A DNA stretch of 64,000 bases from Frigidibacter sp037095735 (lineage in GTDB: Bacteria; Pseudomonadota; Alphaproteobacteria; Rhodobacterales; Rhodobacteraceae), in the NCBI RefSeq assembly GCF_037095735.1, contig NZ_JBAWKD010000002.1:620001-684000 (forward strand), read 5' to 3'. Position 1 is the first letter of the stretch; each line of letters begins with the position of its first letter. The notes below the pieces were generated by a model. The model was not told the DNA's origin and made no database searches. It saw only the letters and a list, made by a program, of their open reading frames with translations. The position numbers were made by a program, and so were the translations under genes. Positions 1 to 8,929 of this stretch are shown in pieces.

Positions 1-145
1 GGAAGATCATCGTCGAGGCCGCCTCATGCGCCTCGCGCCGGGCGCGACCGGGCCGCATGGCCCAAAGGATCGCGCCCAGGAAGAACAGGGCCATCGCCAG
101 CAGGAACCAGCTGTCGGCGAAGGCGCGGAAGCTGTGGTAGTCCAT
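1..145 (-). CDS. ccoQ: cbb3 oxidase small subunit CcoQ (partial)
   Basis: The reverse strand encodes a peptide opening MDYHSFRAFADSW, followed by one hydrophobic segment (LLAMALFFLGAILWAM) and a basic tail. That is the pattern of CcoQ, the small single-helix subunit that stabilises the cbb3-type cytochrome c oxidase in the inner membrane. The start codon lies 12 bases after the ccoO stop, so it is in the same operon. The window start cuts off the C-terminus and whatever follows, normally ccoP. Family assignment rests mainly on gene order and the single helix. Confidence 0.85.
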   Translation of the reverse strand, partial: MDYHSFRAFADSWFLLAMALFFLGAILWAMRPGRARREAHEAASTMIF

Positions 146-157
146 CGCCCCCTCCCC

Positions 158-883
158 TCACCGGCTCGCGTCGGGGGTGAAGGTCGAGAAATCGACCATC
201 GTGCCCAGCACCTGCAGATAGGCGATCAGCGCATCCATCTCGGTCACGCCCGGCTGGCCGTCGAAGTTCGACACCGTGGCGTTCGGATAGCGTTCCAGCA
301 GCCCGTCGGTATCGGCATCGGGGTTCGCCTGCGCCTCGAAGTCGGCCTTCGCGGCCTCGATCATCTCGCTGGTGTAGGGCACGCCCACCACCGACTGCGC
401 CCAGAGGCTGTCGCCGATGTGCTTGGGATCGAGATGGCGATGCGACAGGAAGCCGTATTTCGGCATCACCGATTCCGGCACCACCGACTGCGGGTCGGTC
501 AGGTGATCGACATGCCAGGCGTCGGAATAGCGGCCGCCGACGCGGGCGAGGTCCGGCCCCGTCCGCTTCGAGCCCCATTGGAACGGATGGTCGTACATCG
601 ACTCGGCGGCAAGGCTGTAGTGGCCATAGCGCTCGACCTCGTCCCGCATCGGGCGGATCATCTGGCTGTGGCAGACATAGCAGCCCTCGCGGATGTAGAT
701 GTCGCGCCCGGCAAGTTCGAGCGGGGTGTAGGGGCGGACCCCTTCCACCTTCTCGATCGTGTTCTCGAGATAGAACAGCGGCGCGATCTCGACGATGCCG
801 CCGATGGTGACCACCAGGAACGAGCCGATCAGCAGGGCCGTCGCGTTCTTCTCGAGGAAGGCGTGTTTGGCGAGAATGGACAT
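158..883 (-). CDS. ccoO: cbb3 oxidase subunit II, monoheme cytochrome CcoO
   Basis: 241 aa. CcoO carries electrons from the diheme subunit CcoP to the CcoN catalytic core. The start MSILAKHAFLEKNATALL was chosen because it begins the single N-terminal membrane anchor (about residues 12-35); further upstream the frame runs back into ccoN. One c-type heme site, REGCYVCHSQMIRP, is visible. A later methionine in SVMPKYGFLSHRHLD fits the position of the axial ligand. Length matches the family. It follows ccoN by 10 bases and precedes ccoQ by 12, giving the standard N-O-Q order. Confidence 0.97.
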   Translation of the reverse strand: MSILAKHAFLEKNATALLIGSFLVVTIGGIVEIAPLFYLENTIEKVEGVRPYTPLELAGRDIYIREGCYVCHSQMIRPMRDEVERYGHYSLAAESMYDHPFQWGSKRTGPDLARVGGRYSDAWHVDHLTDPQSVVPESVMPKYGFLSHRHLDPKHIGDSLWAQSVVGVPYTSEMIEAAKADFEAQANPDADTDGLLERYPNATVSNFDGQPGVTEMDALIAYLQVLGTMVDFSTFTPDASR

Positions 884-893
884 CAGGACCCCC

Positions 894-2501
894 TTATTCC
901 GCCGGGACCAGGCTGGCCGTGCGCGTGTCGGCCTTGGCCGGCTGCTTCGCCACGGTTGCCCAGAGGTTGTAGGCCATGATGATCCCGCCGGTGAGGTAGA
1001 GCGCCCCGCCGAGCGTGCGGACCACGTACATCGGGTATTTGGCGGCGACGGTGTCCGCGAAGGCATTGACGAGGAAGCCCTGCGCATCGACCTCGCGCCA
1101 CATCAGGCCCTCCATGATCCCCGAGACCCACATCGCGGCCGCGTAGAGCACGATCCCGATCGTCGCGAGCCAGAAGTGCCAGCTGACGAGGGTCAGCGAG
1201 TAAAGCCGTTCGCGGTGCCAGAGCCGCGGCACCAGGAAGTAGAGGGCGCCGAAGGTGATCATGCCGTTCCAGCCGAGCGCGCCGGAATGGACGTGGCCGA
1301 TGGTCCAGTCGGTGTAATGCGACAGCGAGTTCACGGCGCGGACCGACATCATCGGGCCCTCGAAGGTGGACATGCCGTAGAAGCCGACGGCGACGACCAT
1401 CATCCGCAGCACCGGGTCGGTGCGCAGCTTGTCCCAGGCGCCCGACAGCGTCATCAGCCCGTTGATCATGCCGCCCCAGCTGGGCATCCACAGGATCACC
1501 GAGAAGACCATGCCCAGCGTCGAGGCCCAGTCGGGCAGCGCGGTGTAGTGCAGGTGGTGCGGACCAGCCCAGATATACAGGAAGATCAGCGCCCAGAAGT
1601 GGATGATCGACAGCTTGTAGCTGTAGACCGGCTTCTCGGCCTGCTTGGGGATGAAGTAGTACATCATGCCCAGGAAGCCCGCGGTCAGGAAGAAGCCCAC
1701 GGCATTGTGGCCGTACCACCACTGGGTCATCGCGTCCTGCACGCCGCCGAAAAGCTGGACCGAGGTCGAGCCGAAGACCGAGACCGGGACGGCGAGGTTG
1801 TTCACGAGGTGCAGCATGGCGACGGTGACGATCATCGACAGCAGGAACCAGTTCGCCACGTAGATGTGGGGTTCCTTCCGCTTCAGGATCGTGCCCAGGA
1901 ACACCGCCAGGTAGGCCACCCAGACCACGGTCAGCCAGATGTCGACGTACCAGACGGGCTCGGCGTATTCCTTGCCCTGCGTGCCGCCAAGGACATAGCC
2001 GGTGGCCGCCAGCACGATCACCAGCTGATAGCCCCAGAACACGAACCAGCCGAGGTTGCCGCCCCAGAGCCGCGCCGCCGAGGTGCGCTGGACGATGTAG
2101 AACGAGGACATGATCAGCGCGTTGCCCCCGAAGGCGAAGATCACCGCCGAGGTGTGCAGGGGCCGCAGCCGCCCGAAGTTGAGGATGCCTTCCGCCCAGA
2201 CGAAGTTCAGCGCCGGAAAGGCCAGCTGCGCCGCGATCACCACGCCGACGAGAAAGCCCACCACGCCCCAGAAGGTCGTGGCGATCACCCCGGCACGGAC
2301 CACCGCGTCGTTGTATTCGCGGGGGCTGGCCACGGCGGGGGCGTCACCGACCCGGCGCAGGTAGAAGAGGAAGGCGATCGACGCGGCCAGCATCACCTCG
2401 ACCGCATTGGCGAGGTAGGCGGCGTCGCGGGCGTAGTTCGCCGCGATCGCGGCCAGAACCGCGATGGCGGCCAGCGCCGCGAGCTTGATGAAATCCCACA
2501 T
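894..2501 (-). CDS. ccoN: cbb3 oxidase catalytic subunit I CcoN
   Basis: 535 aa, a multi-helix heme-copper oxidase core that reduces O2 with high affinity and pumps protons. Visible histidine motifs are RPLHTSAVIFAFGGN (heme ligand region), WWYGHNAVGFFLT and AGPHHLHYTALPDW (copper B region) and TIGHVHSGALGWN (heme ligands). It is the first gene of the ccoNOQ operon. Its upstream region is shared with a divergent universal stress gene and holds two FNR-type boxes, consistent with induction at low oxygen as known for cco operons in Rhodobacter relatives. The regulation is inferred from the sites. Confidence 0.98.
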   Translation of the reverse strand: MWDFIKLAALAAIAVLAAIAANYARDAAYLANAVEVMLAASIAFLFYLRRVGDAPAVASPREYNDAVVRAGVIATTFWGVVGFLVGVVIAAQLAFPALNFVWAEGILNFGRLRPLHTSAVIFAFGGNALIMSSFYIVQRTSAARLWGGNLGWFVFWGYQLVIVLAATGYVLGGTQGKEYAEPVWYVDIWLTVVWVAYLAVFLGTILKRKEPHIYVANWFLLSMIVTVAMLHLVNNLAVPVSVFGSTSVQLFGGVQDAMTQWWYGHNAVGFFLTAGFLGMMYYFIPKQAEKPVYSYKLSIIHFWALIFLYIWAGPHHLHYTALPDWASTLGMVFSVILWMPSWGGMINGLMTLSGAWDKLRTDPVLRMMVVAVGFYGMSTFEGPMMSVRAVNSLSHYTDWTIGHVHSGALGWNGMITFGALYFLVPRLWHRERLYSLTLVSWHFWLATIGIVLYAAAMWVSGIMEGLMWREVDAQGFLVNAFADTVAAKYPMYVVRTLGGALYLTGGIIMAYNLWATVAKQPAKADTRTASLVPAE

Positions 2502-2600
2502 GAGCAGTGTCCCTATTTCCGCGGTTCGGACGGCCCCGACTCGGGGAGGCCGAGGCGGAGGGCGGATGGCCTCTCATGCGATCACGGCGGCGCGATCACC

Positions 2601-2614
2601 TTGATCTGGGTCAA
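2601..2614. promoter_or_regulatory. FNR/FixK-type box, ccoN-proximal
   Basis: TTGAT-CTGG-GTCAA. This matches the TTGAT-N4-ATCAA consensus with one change in the second half-site. Its centre lies about 106 bases upstream of the ccoN start. It is the nearer of two boxes to ccoN and could serve that promoter. Confidence 0.8.
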
Positions 2615-2633
2615 ACCCCGATTTTTCCGTGGC

Positions 2634-2647
2634 TTGATCCGGATCAA
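2634..2647. promoter_or_regulatory. FNR/FixK-type box, perfect consensus, stress-gene proximal
   Basis: TTGATCCGGATCAA is a perfect palindromic match to the FNR/FixK consensus. Its centre is about 70 bases upstream of the universal stress protein start, compatible with a class II position (around -41.5) at that promoter. With the box at 2601 it forms a pair 33 bases apart, plausibly one for each divergent transcript. Confidence 0.88.
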
Positions 2648-2709
2648 TTTGCGCAAATCGAATGCAGCTTAAGCTTGAGTCGTCAGCACCAAAGCCTTGG
2701 GAGGCCGAG

Positions 2710-3537
2710 ATGAGCTACAAGACCATTCTCACCGTCGTCACCGATGCCGTCGCCGCGACGCAGCTCGACGCCGCGGTCGATTTCGCGCGGGCGCAGGAGG
2801 CGCATCTGTCGGTCCTGTGCCTGGGGATCGACTTCAACATGGCCGGCTACTACTTCGACGCCGGCAGCGCGATCGTGCAGATGGACGCGATCGAGCAGGC
2901 GCAGAAATCCGCGGGCGAGCTGGCCGACCGGATGCGCGCGCGCCTGAACGCCGAGGACATCCGCTGGTCGGTCGACAGCGCCATCGCCCAGATCGGCAGC
3001 CTGCCGACGCTGGTCGGCCGCGCGGCGCGCTATGCGGACCTGGTGATCCTGCCCCGCCCCTACGGCCCCGAGAAGACCGTGCGTGACGAGGCGATCCTCG
3101 AGGCCGCGCTGTTCGAAGGCGACGCGCCGGTGATCATCCTGCCGGGGGCGGGCCCGGTGCCGCGGCCGCGACGGGTGGCGCTCGCGTGGAACAAGAGCTC
3201 CGAGGCGCTGACCGCGGCGCGGCTGGCCCTGCCCTTCCTGAAGTCGGCCGAGGCGGTCTCGGTCGTCGTTGTCGATCCCTCGAACTGGTCGGACCGCGAG
3301 GACCCGGCCGGGGCGCTGTCGCAATGGCTGTCGCGGCACGGCGTGCGGACCGAGACGGCGGTGCTGGCGCGGACCGGCGCGATTTCCGAGGTGATCGCCC
3401 GGCACTGTCTGGAAACCGGGGCAGAGATGCTGGTGATGGGCGCCTATGGCCATTCGCGCCTGCGCGAGGCGATCCTGGGTGGCGCCACCCGCAGCATGCT
3501 GGAAAAGGCCGAGCTTCCGGTCTTCATGGCGCACTGA
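2710..3537 (+). CDS. Tandem-domain universal stress protein
   Basis: 275 aa. Start MSYKTILTVVTD is preceded by GGAGG at 2699-2703. Two UspA-type domains are visible: residues about 1-145 (ending PVIILPGAG) and about 150-275. The second carries the nucleotide-binding pattern GAYGHSRLREAILGGATRSM. The role is probably survival under low oxygen or energy limitation; the exact ligand is unknown. It is divergent from ccoN with FNR boxes between. A stress gene next to cco under FnrL control is familiar in Rhodobacter relatives, so co-regulation with the oxidase is likely. Confidence 0.93.
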   Translation: MSYKTILTVVTDAVAATQLDAAVDFARAQEAHLSVLCLGIDFNMAGYYFDAGSAIVQMDAIEQAQKSAGELADRMRARLNAEDIRWSVDSAIAQIGSLPTLVGRAARYADLVILPRPYGPEKTVRDEAILEAALFEGDAPVIILPGAGPVPRPRRVALAWNKSSEALTAARLALPFLKSAEAVSVVVVDPSNWSDREDPAGALSQWLSRHGVRTETAVLARTGAISEVIARHCLETGAEMLVMGAYGHSRLREAILGGATRSMLEKAELPVFMAH

Positions 3538-3866
3538 CCGAAACCGGGGCGGGCCTGACTCACGGCCCCCCCTTTGTCCCGATCACTGATCCGGTCCGTC
3601 GGTCGCGGCAACCGCCCGGTTCGGCGCGCGCCGCCCCTGTGGCGATGGACGACGTTCCGCAGCGCGTCACTCCTGGCTGCCGCGGCCCCGCGCTGCCGTC
3701 AGGTGCGTTGTTTTTGAAGGCCGGGCTCAGCCGCGTGCGCTGAGAAGGTTCCCCGTGGTGATGACGAAGTCACGCTCGATCGTCCGCACAGGCGCGGGAG
3801 GCCGACCGACAGGCAGGCGCCGGAAGGGGCGGCGCCGCGGTGGGGGGCTGCCGGCGGGACGCCGGA
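3538..3866. other. Intergenic, no gene supported
   Basis: Reading frames here are out-of-phase or antisense continuations without a recognisable family. The only structure noted is a 6-bp hairpin (CCGGCG-GGA-CGCCGG, 3851-3865) one base beyond the phosphoesterase stop on the minus strand. It has no U-tract and could be a weak terminator. Confidence 0.5.
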
Positions 3867-4679
3867 TCACTCGATCCGCTGCCAGCCTTCCTCGGCCTCG
3901 ACGAATTCGGAATGCGGCCCCGGCGCGAAACCGTCCCCCCCTGCCGTCGCGATGTAACGGGTGACCCGCAGATGCGCGGGCTGCGAGGTGACGAGGTCGA
4001 TGACGTTGAAATCGTTGTCCTCGCCCCGGACCCGGGTCGAGGTGCCGGTGCCGGCCTGCACCAGAAGCATCTTGCGCCGGCCTTCGCGACGTTCCTCTGC
4101 CGCGGCGCCCCAGGCGTGCAGATGCCCGGCCAGCACCAGATCCGCCCCGGCATCGGCCAACCCCTTGGCCGCCCAGTCGGCATTGGGCATCGGCTCCTTC
4201 GTCGCGCCGGGCGGGTGGTAGAGCGGGTGGTGCATCACCACGACCTTCAGCACCCCTTCGGGCGCCTCGGTCAGGCGCTTCACCGCCAGAGCAAGGCTGC
4301 GGCGGCGGACCTTGCCGCGCTCCCATGCGAAGGGATCGGCGGTGTTCATCCCGATCACCCGCATCCCCGGCAGATCGAGCATCGGCTCGAGATCGGCCGA
4401 AATCTCCTCGCGGTAGCAGGCGAAGGACCGCAGGAAGCGCTGCAGCGGCCGGTCGAGCGGCACGTCATGGTTGCCCGGAACCACCAGCACCGGCTGCGGC
4501 AGCGAGGCCATCAGGTTCGCCGCCTCTTCGAACTGCCATTCCCGCGCCCGCTGGGTCAAGTCGCCCGAGACGATGGTCGCGTCGGGGGCCAGATCGCGGG
4601 CCGTCTGGATCAGGGGCGCCAGAAGCTCGGGCCGGGTGCGGCCGAAATGCAGGTCGGACAGGTGCAGCAGGCGTGTCAT
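3867..4679 (-). CDS. Calcineurin-like metallophosphoesterase
   Basis: 270 aa, start MTRLLHLSDLHFG. All metal-ligand blocks are present in order: SDLHFG, SGDLTQR, PGNHDVP, VVMHHPLYH and LAGHLHAW. It is therefore a dimetal phosphoesterase, likely a cyclic nucleotide or phospholipid-related phosphodiesterase; the substrate cannot be read from sequence. Its ATG overlaps the stop of the upstream lipid kinase gene by an ATGA, so the two are translationally coupled. A phosphoesterase-lipid kinase pair hints at phospholipid turnover, but this is inference. Confidence 0.95.
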   Translation of the reverse strand: MTRLLHLSDLHFGRTRPELLAPLIQTARDLAPDATIVSGDLTQRAREWQFEEAANLMASLPQPVLVVPGNHDVPLDRPLQRFLRSFACYREEISADLEPMLDLPGMRVIGMNTADPFAWERGKVRRRSLALAVKRLTEAPEGVLKVVVMHHPLYHPPGATKEPMPNADWAAKGLADAGADLVLAGHLHAWGAAAEERREGRRKMLLVQAGTGTSTRVRGEDNDFNVIDLVTSQPAHLRVTRYIATAGGDGFAPGPHSEFVEAEEGWQRIE

Positions 4680-5710
4680 CAGGCGGGCGCCCCGCGCGCG
4701 GCGGCAAGGCTCGCGTCCCCGGTCGGCGCATCCCCTGTCGGCGCGGCCCCGGTCGTCGCAGCGGGGCCGGTCTCGACCGCGATGCGGTTGCTGACCCCGG
4801 CGTGGGCTTCGACCGCCTCTTCGGGGGCCAGCACGCTCAGCGCGCCGGTCAGCATCCGGAACCGGAACGGCGAGGTCATCCGGTCGCGCTCGCCATCGCG
4901 GGCGATGGTGCGGCGTTTGCGGCGGGTCTCGATCACGATCTCGGCGCCGCCGACCATCTCGAAGTCGATCCCCGGCACCGCGCGGCCGAGCGCGAGCTTC
5001 ACCGCAAATTTCACCAGCTGCCACCGGCTGCCGTCGGGGGCGAGGAAGACGGCGAACTTGCCCTCGTCCAGAAGCTCGCGGCCCGGCAGCTTGAACTCGT
5101 CGAGCTGGTAGCCGTTGGCGGCCACGAAGACCATCGGCGTGCGCAGGCGGCGCGTTTCGCCATCGATGGTGACCTTCATCGAGGCCGGGCGGCGGAAGCG
5201 CGAGATCGTGGTCAGCACCGACCAGTAGGCCGCCATGCGCGAGCGGCCCCAGCGGCCATAGATCGCCTCGCGGTTCTCGAGGATCGCGGCATAGAGACCG
5301 AGGCTCGCGTTGTTCAGGAACAGCTCGCCATTGACCTCGCCGACCGAGATCGGGCGGGGTTTCGAGGCAGCCAGCGCCTCCATAGTCTCGACAGGCTCCT
5401 GCGGGAAGCCGAGCGAGCGCGAGAAGTAGTTGAAGGTGCCCATCGGCACCACGCCCATCGCGGTGCCGGTGTTCACCAGCCGCGAGGCGACCGCGCAGAC
5501 CGTGCCGTCACCGCCCGCGGCGAGGATCGACCGGAAGCCGTCGCGCTGCGCCCGCTCGGTCTCGGCCGTCAGCTTGCGGGGGTCGCGGATGGTGCGGATC
5601 TCGACCTCGCCGCCGAGCCGGTCGAGCACCGGTGCCAGCAGCGCGTCGAGCTTCGCGGCCTTCTTCTTGCCGGAGCCTGTATTGGCGAGGATGCAGATCG
5701 GGCCTTCCAT
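4679..5710 (-). CDS. Diacylglycerol/lipid kinase family protein
   Basis: 343 aa. The start MEGPICILANTGSGKK follows AAGGAG (about 9 bases upstream). The nucleotide-binding block AAGGDGTVCAVASRLV, with GGDGT, and the following MGVVPMGTFNYFSRSLG are diagnostic of the DAGK/YegS/LCB5 fold, which phosphorylates a lipid hydroxyl with ATP. The C-terminal beta-sandwich half runs to a short Ala/Thr/Gly-rich tail (about the last 30 residues, TGAAPTGDAPTGDAS), unusual and probably disordered. It overlaps the phosphoesterase gene by 1 base. Lipid substrate unknown. Confidence 0.93.
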   Translation of the reverse strand: MEGPICILANTGSGKKKAAKLDALLAPVLDRLGGEVEIRTIRDPRKLTAETERAQRDGFRSILAAGGDGTVCAVASRLVNTGTAMGVVPMGTFNYFSRSLGFPQEPVETMEALAASKPRPISVGEVNGELFLNNASLGLYAAILENREAIYGRWGRSRMAAYWSVLTTISRFRRPASMKVTIDGETRRLRTPMVFVAANGYQLDEFKLPGRELLDEGKFAVFLAPDGSRWQLVKFAVKLALGRAVPGIDFEMVGGAEIVIETRRKRRTIARDGERDRMTSPFRFRMLTGALSVLAPEEAVEAHAGVSNRIAVETGPAATTGAAPTGDAPTGDASLAAARGAPA

Positions 5711-5845
5711 CGGGGGCTCCTTCGGGCGGGCTTGGGACAGCTCGCGGTGGCAACGCTGCCCTGCGGCGGAGGGTTCCCTTGGCAGATGGGGGCCGGACCG
5801 TGCGGTGCAAGTGTCTGGCGCGATTGCCTTCGGCAAGGGCCGGCA

Positions 5846-5908
5846 GGGGGCGCTGCCCCCTCGCGGGCGCTGCCCGCTCACCCCCGGGAGATTTCCGCAA
5901 AGGCGAAG
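5846..5908 (-). repeat. Interspersed double-hairpin element, copy 1
   Basis: The hairpin GGGGGC-GCT-GCCCCC (5846-5860) is followed by GCGGGC-GCT-GCCCGC (5863-5877) and then CCCCCGGGAGATTTCCGC. This is a diverged copy of the family described for 23181-23243, in reverse orientation, between polA and the lipid kinase gene. Confidence 0.7.
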
Positions 5909-5960
5909 CCGTATTCCGCTTGGCCCCAATACGCGCGCCGCAGGCAGAGTCAGTGCGGGG

Positions 5961-8834
5961 TCAGTGCGCCTCGGCCCAGTTGGCGCCCTGCCCCGCATCC
6001 ACGACCAGCGGCACGTCGAGCACGACCGCCGGGTCGGCAGCGCCCTCCATCACCGCGCGGGCGCGGGCGATCAGCGGCTCGACCTGCGCCTCGTCGACCT
6101 CGAACAAGAGTTCGTCATGCACCTGCAGCAGCATCCGCGCCGGCAGGTCCGCGATGGCGGCGGGCATGCGGACCATGGCGCGGCGGATGATGTCGGCGGC
6201 CGCGCCCTGAATGGGCGCGTTGATCGCGGCGCGGCGGGCGAAGCCCGCGGTCGGCCCCTTCGCGTTGATCTCGGGCGTGTGCATCTTGCGGCCGAACAGC
6301 GTCTGCACGTAGCCGTTCTTCTTGGCGAAGGCGACGGTCGCGTCCATGTATTCGCGGATGCCGGGGAAACGTTCGAAATAGGTGTCGATGAAGGCCTGCG
6401 CCTCGGCCCGCGGGATCCGCAGGTTGCGGGCAAGGCCGAAGCCCGAGATGCCGTAGATCACCCCGAAGTTGATCGCCTTGGCCTGACGGCGGACCATCGG
6501 GTCCATGCCTTCCAGCGGCACGTTGAACATCTGGCTCGCCGTCATCGCATGGATGTCGATGCCCTCGCGGAAGGCCTCCTTCAGCGCCGGGATGTCGGCG
6601 ACATGGGCGAGGATGCGCAGCTCGATCTGGCTGTAGTCGAGCGAGACGAGGCGCTTGCCGGGTTCGGCCACGAAGGCCTCGCGGATCCGGCGACCCTCTT
6701 CCGAGCGCACAGGGATGTTCTGCAGGTTCGGGTCCGTCGAGGCCAGCCGTCCCGTCGCCGCGCCGGCGATGGAATAGGACGTGTGGACGCGCCCCGTGTC
6801 AGGGTGGATATGGGTCTGCAGCGCGTCGGTATAGGTCGATTTCAGCTTCGACACCTGCCGCCAGTCGAGCATCCGGGACGCCAGCGTGCGCCCCGCCTCG
6901 ACATCGCCTTCCGAGGCGATGTCTTCCAGCACATCCGCCCCGGTCGCGTAGGCGCCGGTCTTGCCCTTCGAGCCGCCGGACAGCCCGAGCTTGTCGAACA
7001 GAATCTCGCCCAGCTGCTTCGGCGAGCCGATGTTGAACGGCTGGCCCGCCAGCTCGTGGATCTCGGCCTCGAGCCCGGCCATGGTCTGCGAAAACGCCTT
7101 CGACATCCGCGAGAGCGTATCGCGGTCGACCTTGATCCCGGTCTGCTCCATCTCGGACAGGACGGCGACCATCGGGCGTTCCAGCGTCTCGTAGACGGTC
7201 GTCACCTTCGCCTGATGCAGGCGCGGCTTCAGAACCTGCCAGAGACGGAAGGTCACGTCGGCATCCTCGGCCGCGTATTTCACCGCCTCGGCCACCGGGA
7301 CGCGGTCGAAGGTGATCTGGCTCTTGCCAGAGCCGATCAGCTCCTTGATCGGGATCGGCTGGTGGCCGAGGTAGCGCTCGGACAGCTCGTCCATGCCGTG
7401 GTTGTGCAGCCCTGCGTTCTGCGCGTAGCTCATCAGCATCGTGTCATCGACCGGCGCCACCGCGATGCCGTGGCGGGCGAGGATCTTCACGTCATACTTG
7501 GCGTTCTGCGCGATCTTCAGCACCGCGGGGTCTTCGAGCACCCCCTTCAGCGCCGACAGAGCCGCCTCCATCGGCAGCTGGTCCGCCACCGGCGCCTCGG
7601 TCGAGAACAGATCGCCCCCGCCCGCGCGATGGCCGAGGGGGATGTAGCAGGCCCGCCCCGGCGCCGTCGCCAGCGAGATGCCGACGAGGTCGGCGCGCAT
7701 CTCGTCAAGGCTGGTAGTCTCGGTGTCGAAGGCCACGACGCCGCGCTCGGCGATCTCGGCGATCCAGGTCTGCAGCTGTTCGGGGGTCGTCACCGCCTCG
7801 TAGGCGGCGGGATCGAAGGGCAGACGCTCGGGTTCGGGCGGGGGCGCGCCGGGCGAGGCCTCGCGGTCGTGCTTCACCGCGACGGGTTCGGCCATCACCG
7901 GGGCCGCGACACCGAAGCTGTCGGCCACCCGCTTGGTGAGCGTGCGGAATTCCATCAGGTTCAGGAAGTCCATCAGCTTCTCCGCCTCGGGGCGGCGGAT
8001 CGTCAGCGCCGGCAGCGGCTCGTCCAGCGGCGTGTCGCAGTCGAGCGCCACCAGCCGCTTCGAGATGCGGATCATCTCGGCATGGTCGATCAGCGTCTGG
8101 CGGCGCTTGGGTTGCTTGATCTCTTCGGCGCGCGCCAGCAGGCTTTCGACATCGCCATACTCGTTGATCAGCAGCGCCGCGGTCTTGATGCCGATCCCGG
8201 GCGCGCCCGGCACGTTGTCGACCGCGTCCCCCGCCAGCGCCTGAACGTCGACGACCCGTTCGGGATAGACGCCGAACTTCTCGAACACCTCCTCGCGCCC
8301 GATGCGGCGGTCCTTCATCGGACCAAGCATCTCGACCCCGTCGCCCACCAGCTGCATCAGGTCCTTGTCGGACGAGATGATCGTGACCCGCCCCCCCGCC
8401 TCGCGCGCGCGGCAGGCGTAGGAAGCGATGATGTCGTCGGCCTCGTAGCCGTCGGTCTCGATGCAGGCGATGTTGAAGGCGCGGGTCGCGTCGCGGGTCA
8501 GCGGGAACTGCGGGCGCAGGTCTTCGGGCGGTTCCGGGCGGTGGGCCTTGTACTGGTCGTAGATCTGGTTGCGGAAGGTCTTCGAGGAATAGTCGAAGAT
8601 CACCGCCACATGGCTGGCCGCATCGGGCCCGGTGTTGCCCGAGACATAGCGGAACAGCATGTTGCAAAAGCCCGCGACCGCGCCGACCGGCAGCCCGTCC
8701 GACTTGCGCGTCAAGGGCGGCAGCGCGTGATAGGCGCGGAAGATGAAGGCCGAGCCGTCGATCAGGTGCAGATGGCTGTCCTTGGTGAACTCCGCAGGGG
8801 TCTGTGCGGCGACGGCGGTGGGATCTGCGGCCAT
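5961..8834 (-). CDS. polA: DNA polymerase I
   Basis: 957 aa. The start MAADPTAVAAQTPAEF is supported by AGGAGG a few bases upstream. Order of domains: 5'-3' exonuclease (about 1-310, HLIDGSAFIFRAYHAL...), 3'-5' exonuclease (about 360-540; exo I VVAFDTETTSLDE intact) and polymerase (about 560-957). Polymerase motif A is DYSQIELRIL, motif B RRQAKAINFGVIYG, motif C QVHDELLFEV. All catalytic blocks are intact, so it should fill gaps, remove primers and proofread. Length is typical for alphaproteobacterial PolA. It stands alone with its own upstream spacing. Confidence 0.98.
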   Translation of the reverse strand: MAADPTAVAAQTPAEFTKDSHLHLIDGSAFIFRAYHALPPLTRKSDGLPVGAVAGFCNMLFRYVSGNTGPDAASHVAVIFDYSSKTFRNQIYDQYKAHRPEPPEDLRPQFPLTRDATRAFNIACIETDGYEADDIIASYACRAREAGGRVTIISSDKDLMQLVGDGVEMLGPMKDRRIGREEVFEKFGVYPERVVDVQALAGDAVDNVPGAPGIGIKTAALLINEYGDVESLLARAEEIKQPKRRQTLIDHAEMIRISKRLVALDCDTPLDEPLPALTIRRPEAEKLMDFLNLMEFRTLTKRVADSFGVAAPVMAEPVAVKHDREASPGAPPPEPERLPFDPAAYEAVTTPEQLQTWIAEIAERGVVAFDTETTSLDEMRADLVGISLATAPGRACYIPLGHRAGGGDLFSTEAPVADQLPMEAALSALKGVLEDPAVLKIAQNAKYDVKILARHGIAVAPVDDTMLMSYAQNAGLHNHGMDELSERYLGHQPIPIKELIGSGKSQITFDRVPVAEAVKYAAEDADVTFRLWQVLKPRLHQAKVTTVYETLERPMVAVLSEMEQTGIKVDRDTLSRMSKAFSQTMAGLEAEIHELAGQPFNIGSPKQLGEILFDKLGLSGGSKGKTGAYATGADVLEDIASEGDVEAGRTLASRMLDWRQVSKLKSTYTDALQTHIHPDTGRVHTSYSIAGAATGRLASTDPNLQNIPVRSEEGRRIREAFVAEPGKRLVSLDYSQIELRILAHVADIPALKEAFREGIDIHAMTASQMFNVPLEGMDPMVRRQAKAINFGVIYGISGFGLARNLRIPRAEAQAFIDTYFERFPGIREYMDATVAFAKKNGYVQTLFGRKMHTPEINAKGPTAGFARRAAINAPIQGAAADIIRRAMVRMPAAIADLPARMLLQVHDELLFEVDEAQVEPLIARARAVMEGAADPAVVLDVPLVVDAGQGANWAEAH

Positions 8835-8929
8835 CTCGGTCCTCCTGGGGCAGGTCGGCGATGCGCGCGGGCATCTTCGGGTCCCGCACATCTGCCACAG
8901 ACCGGGGCCTGTCGCCAGACCGCGCGGCC

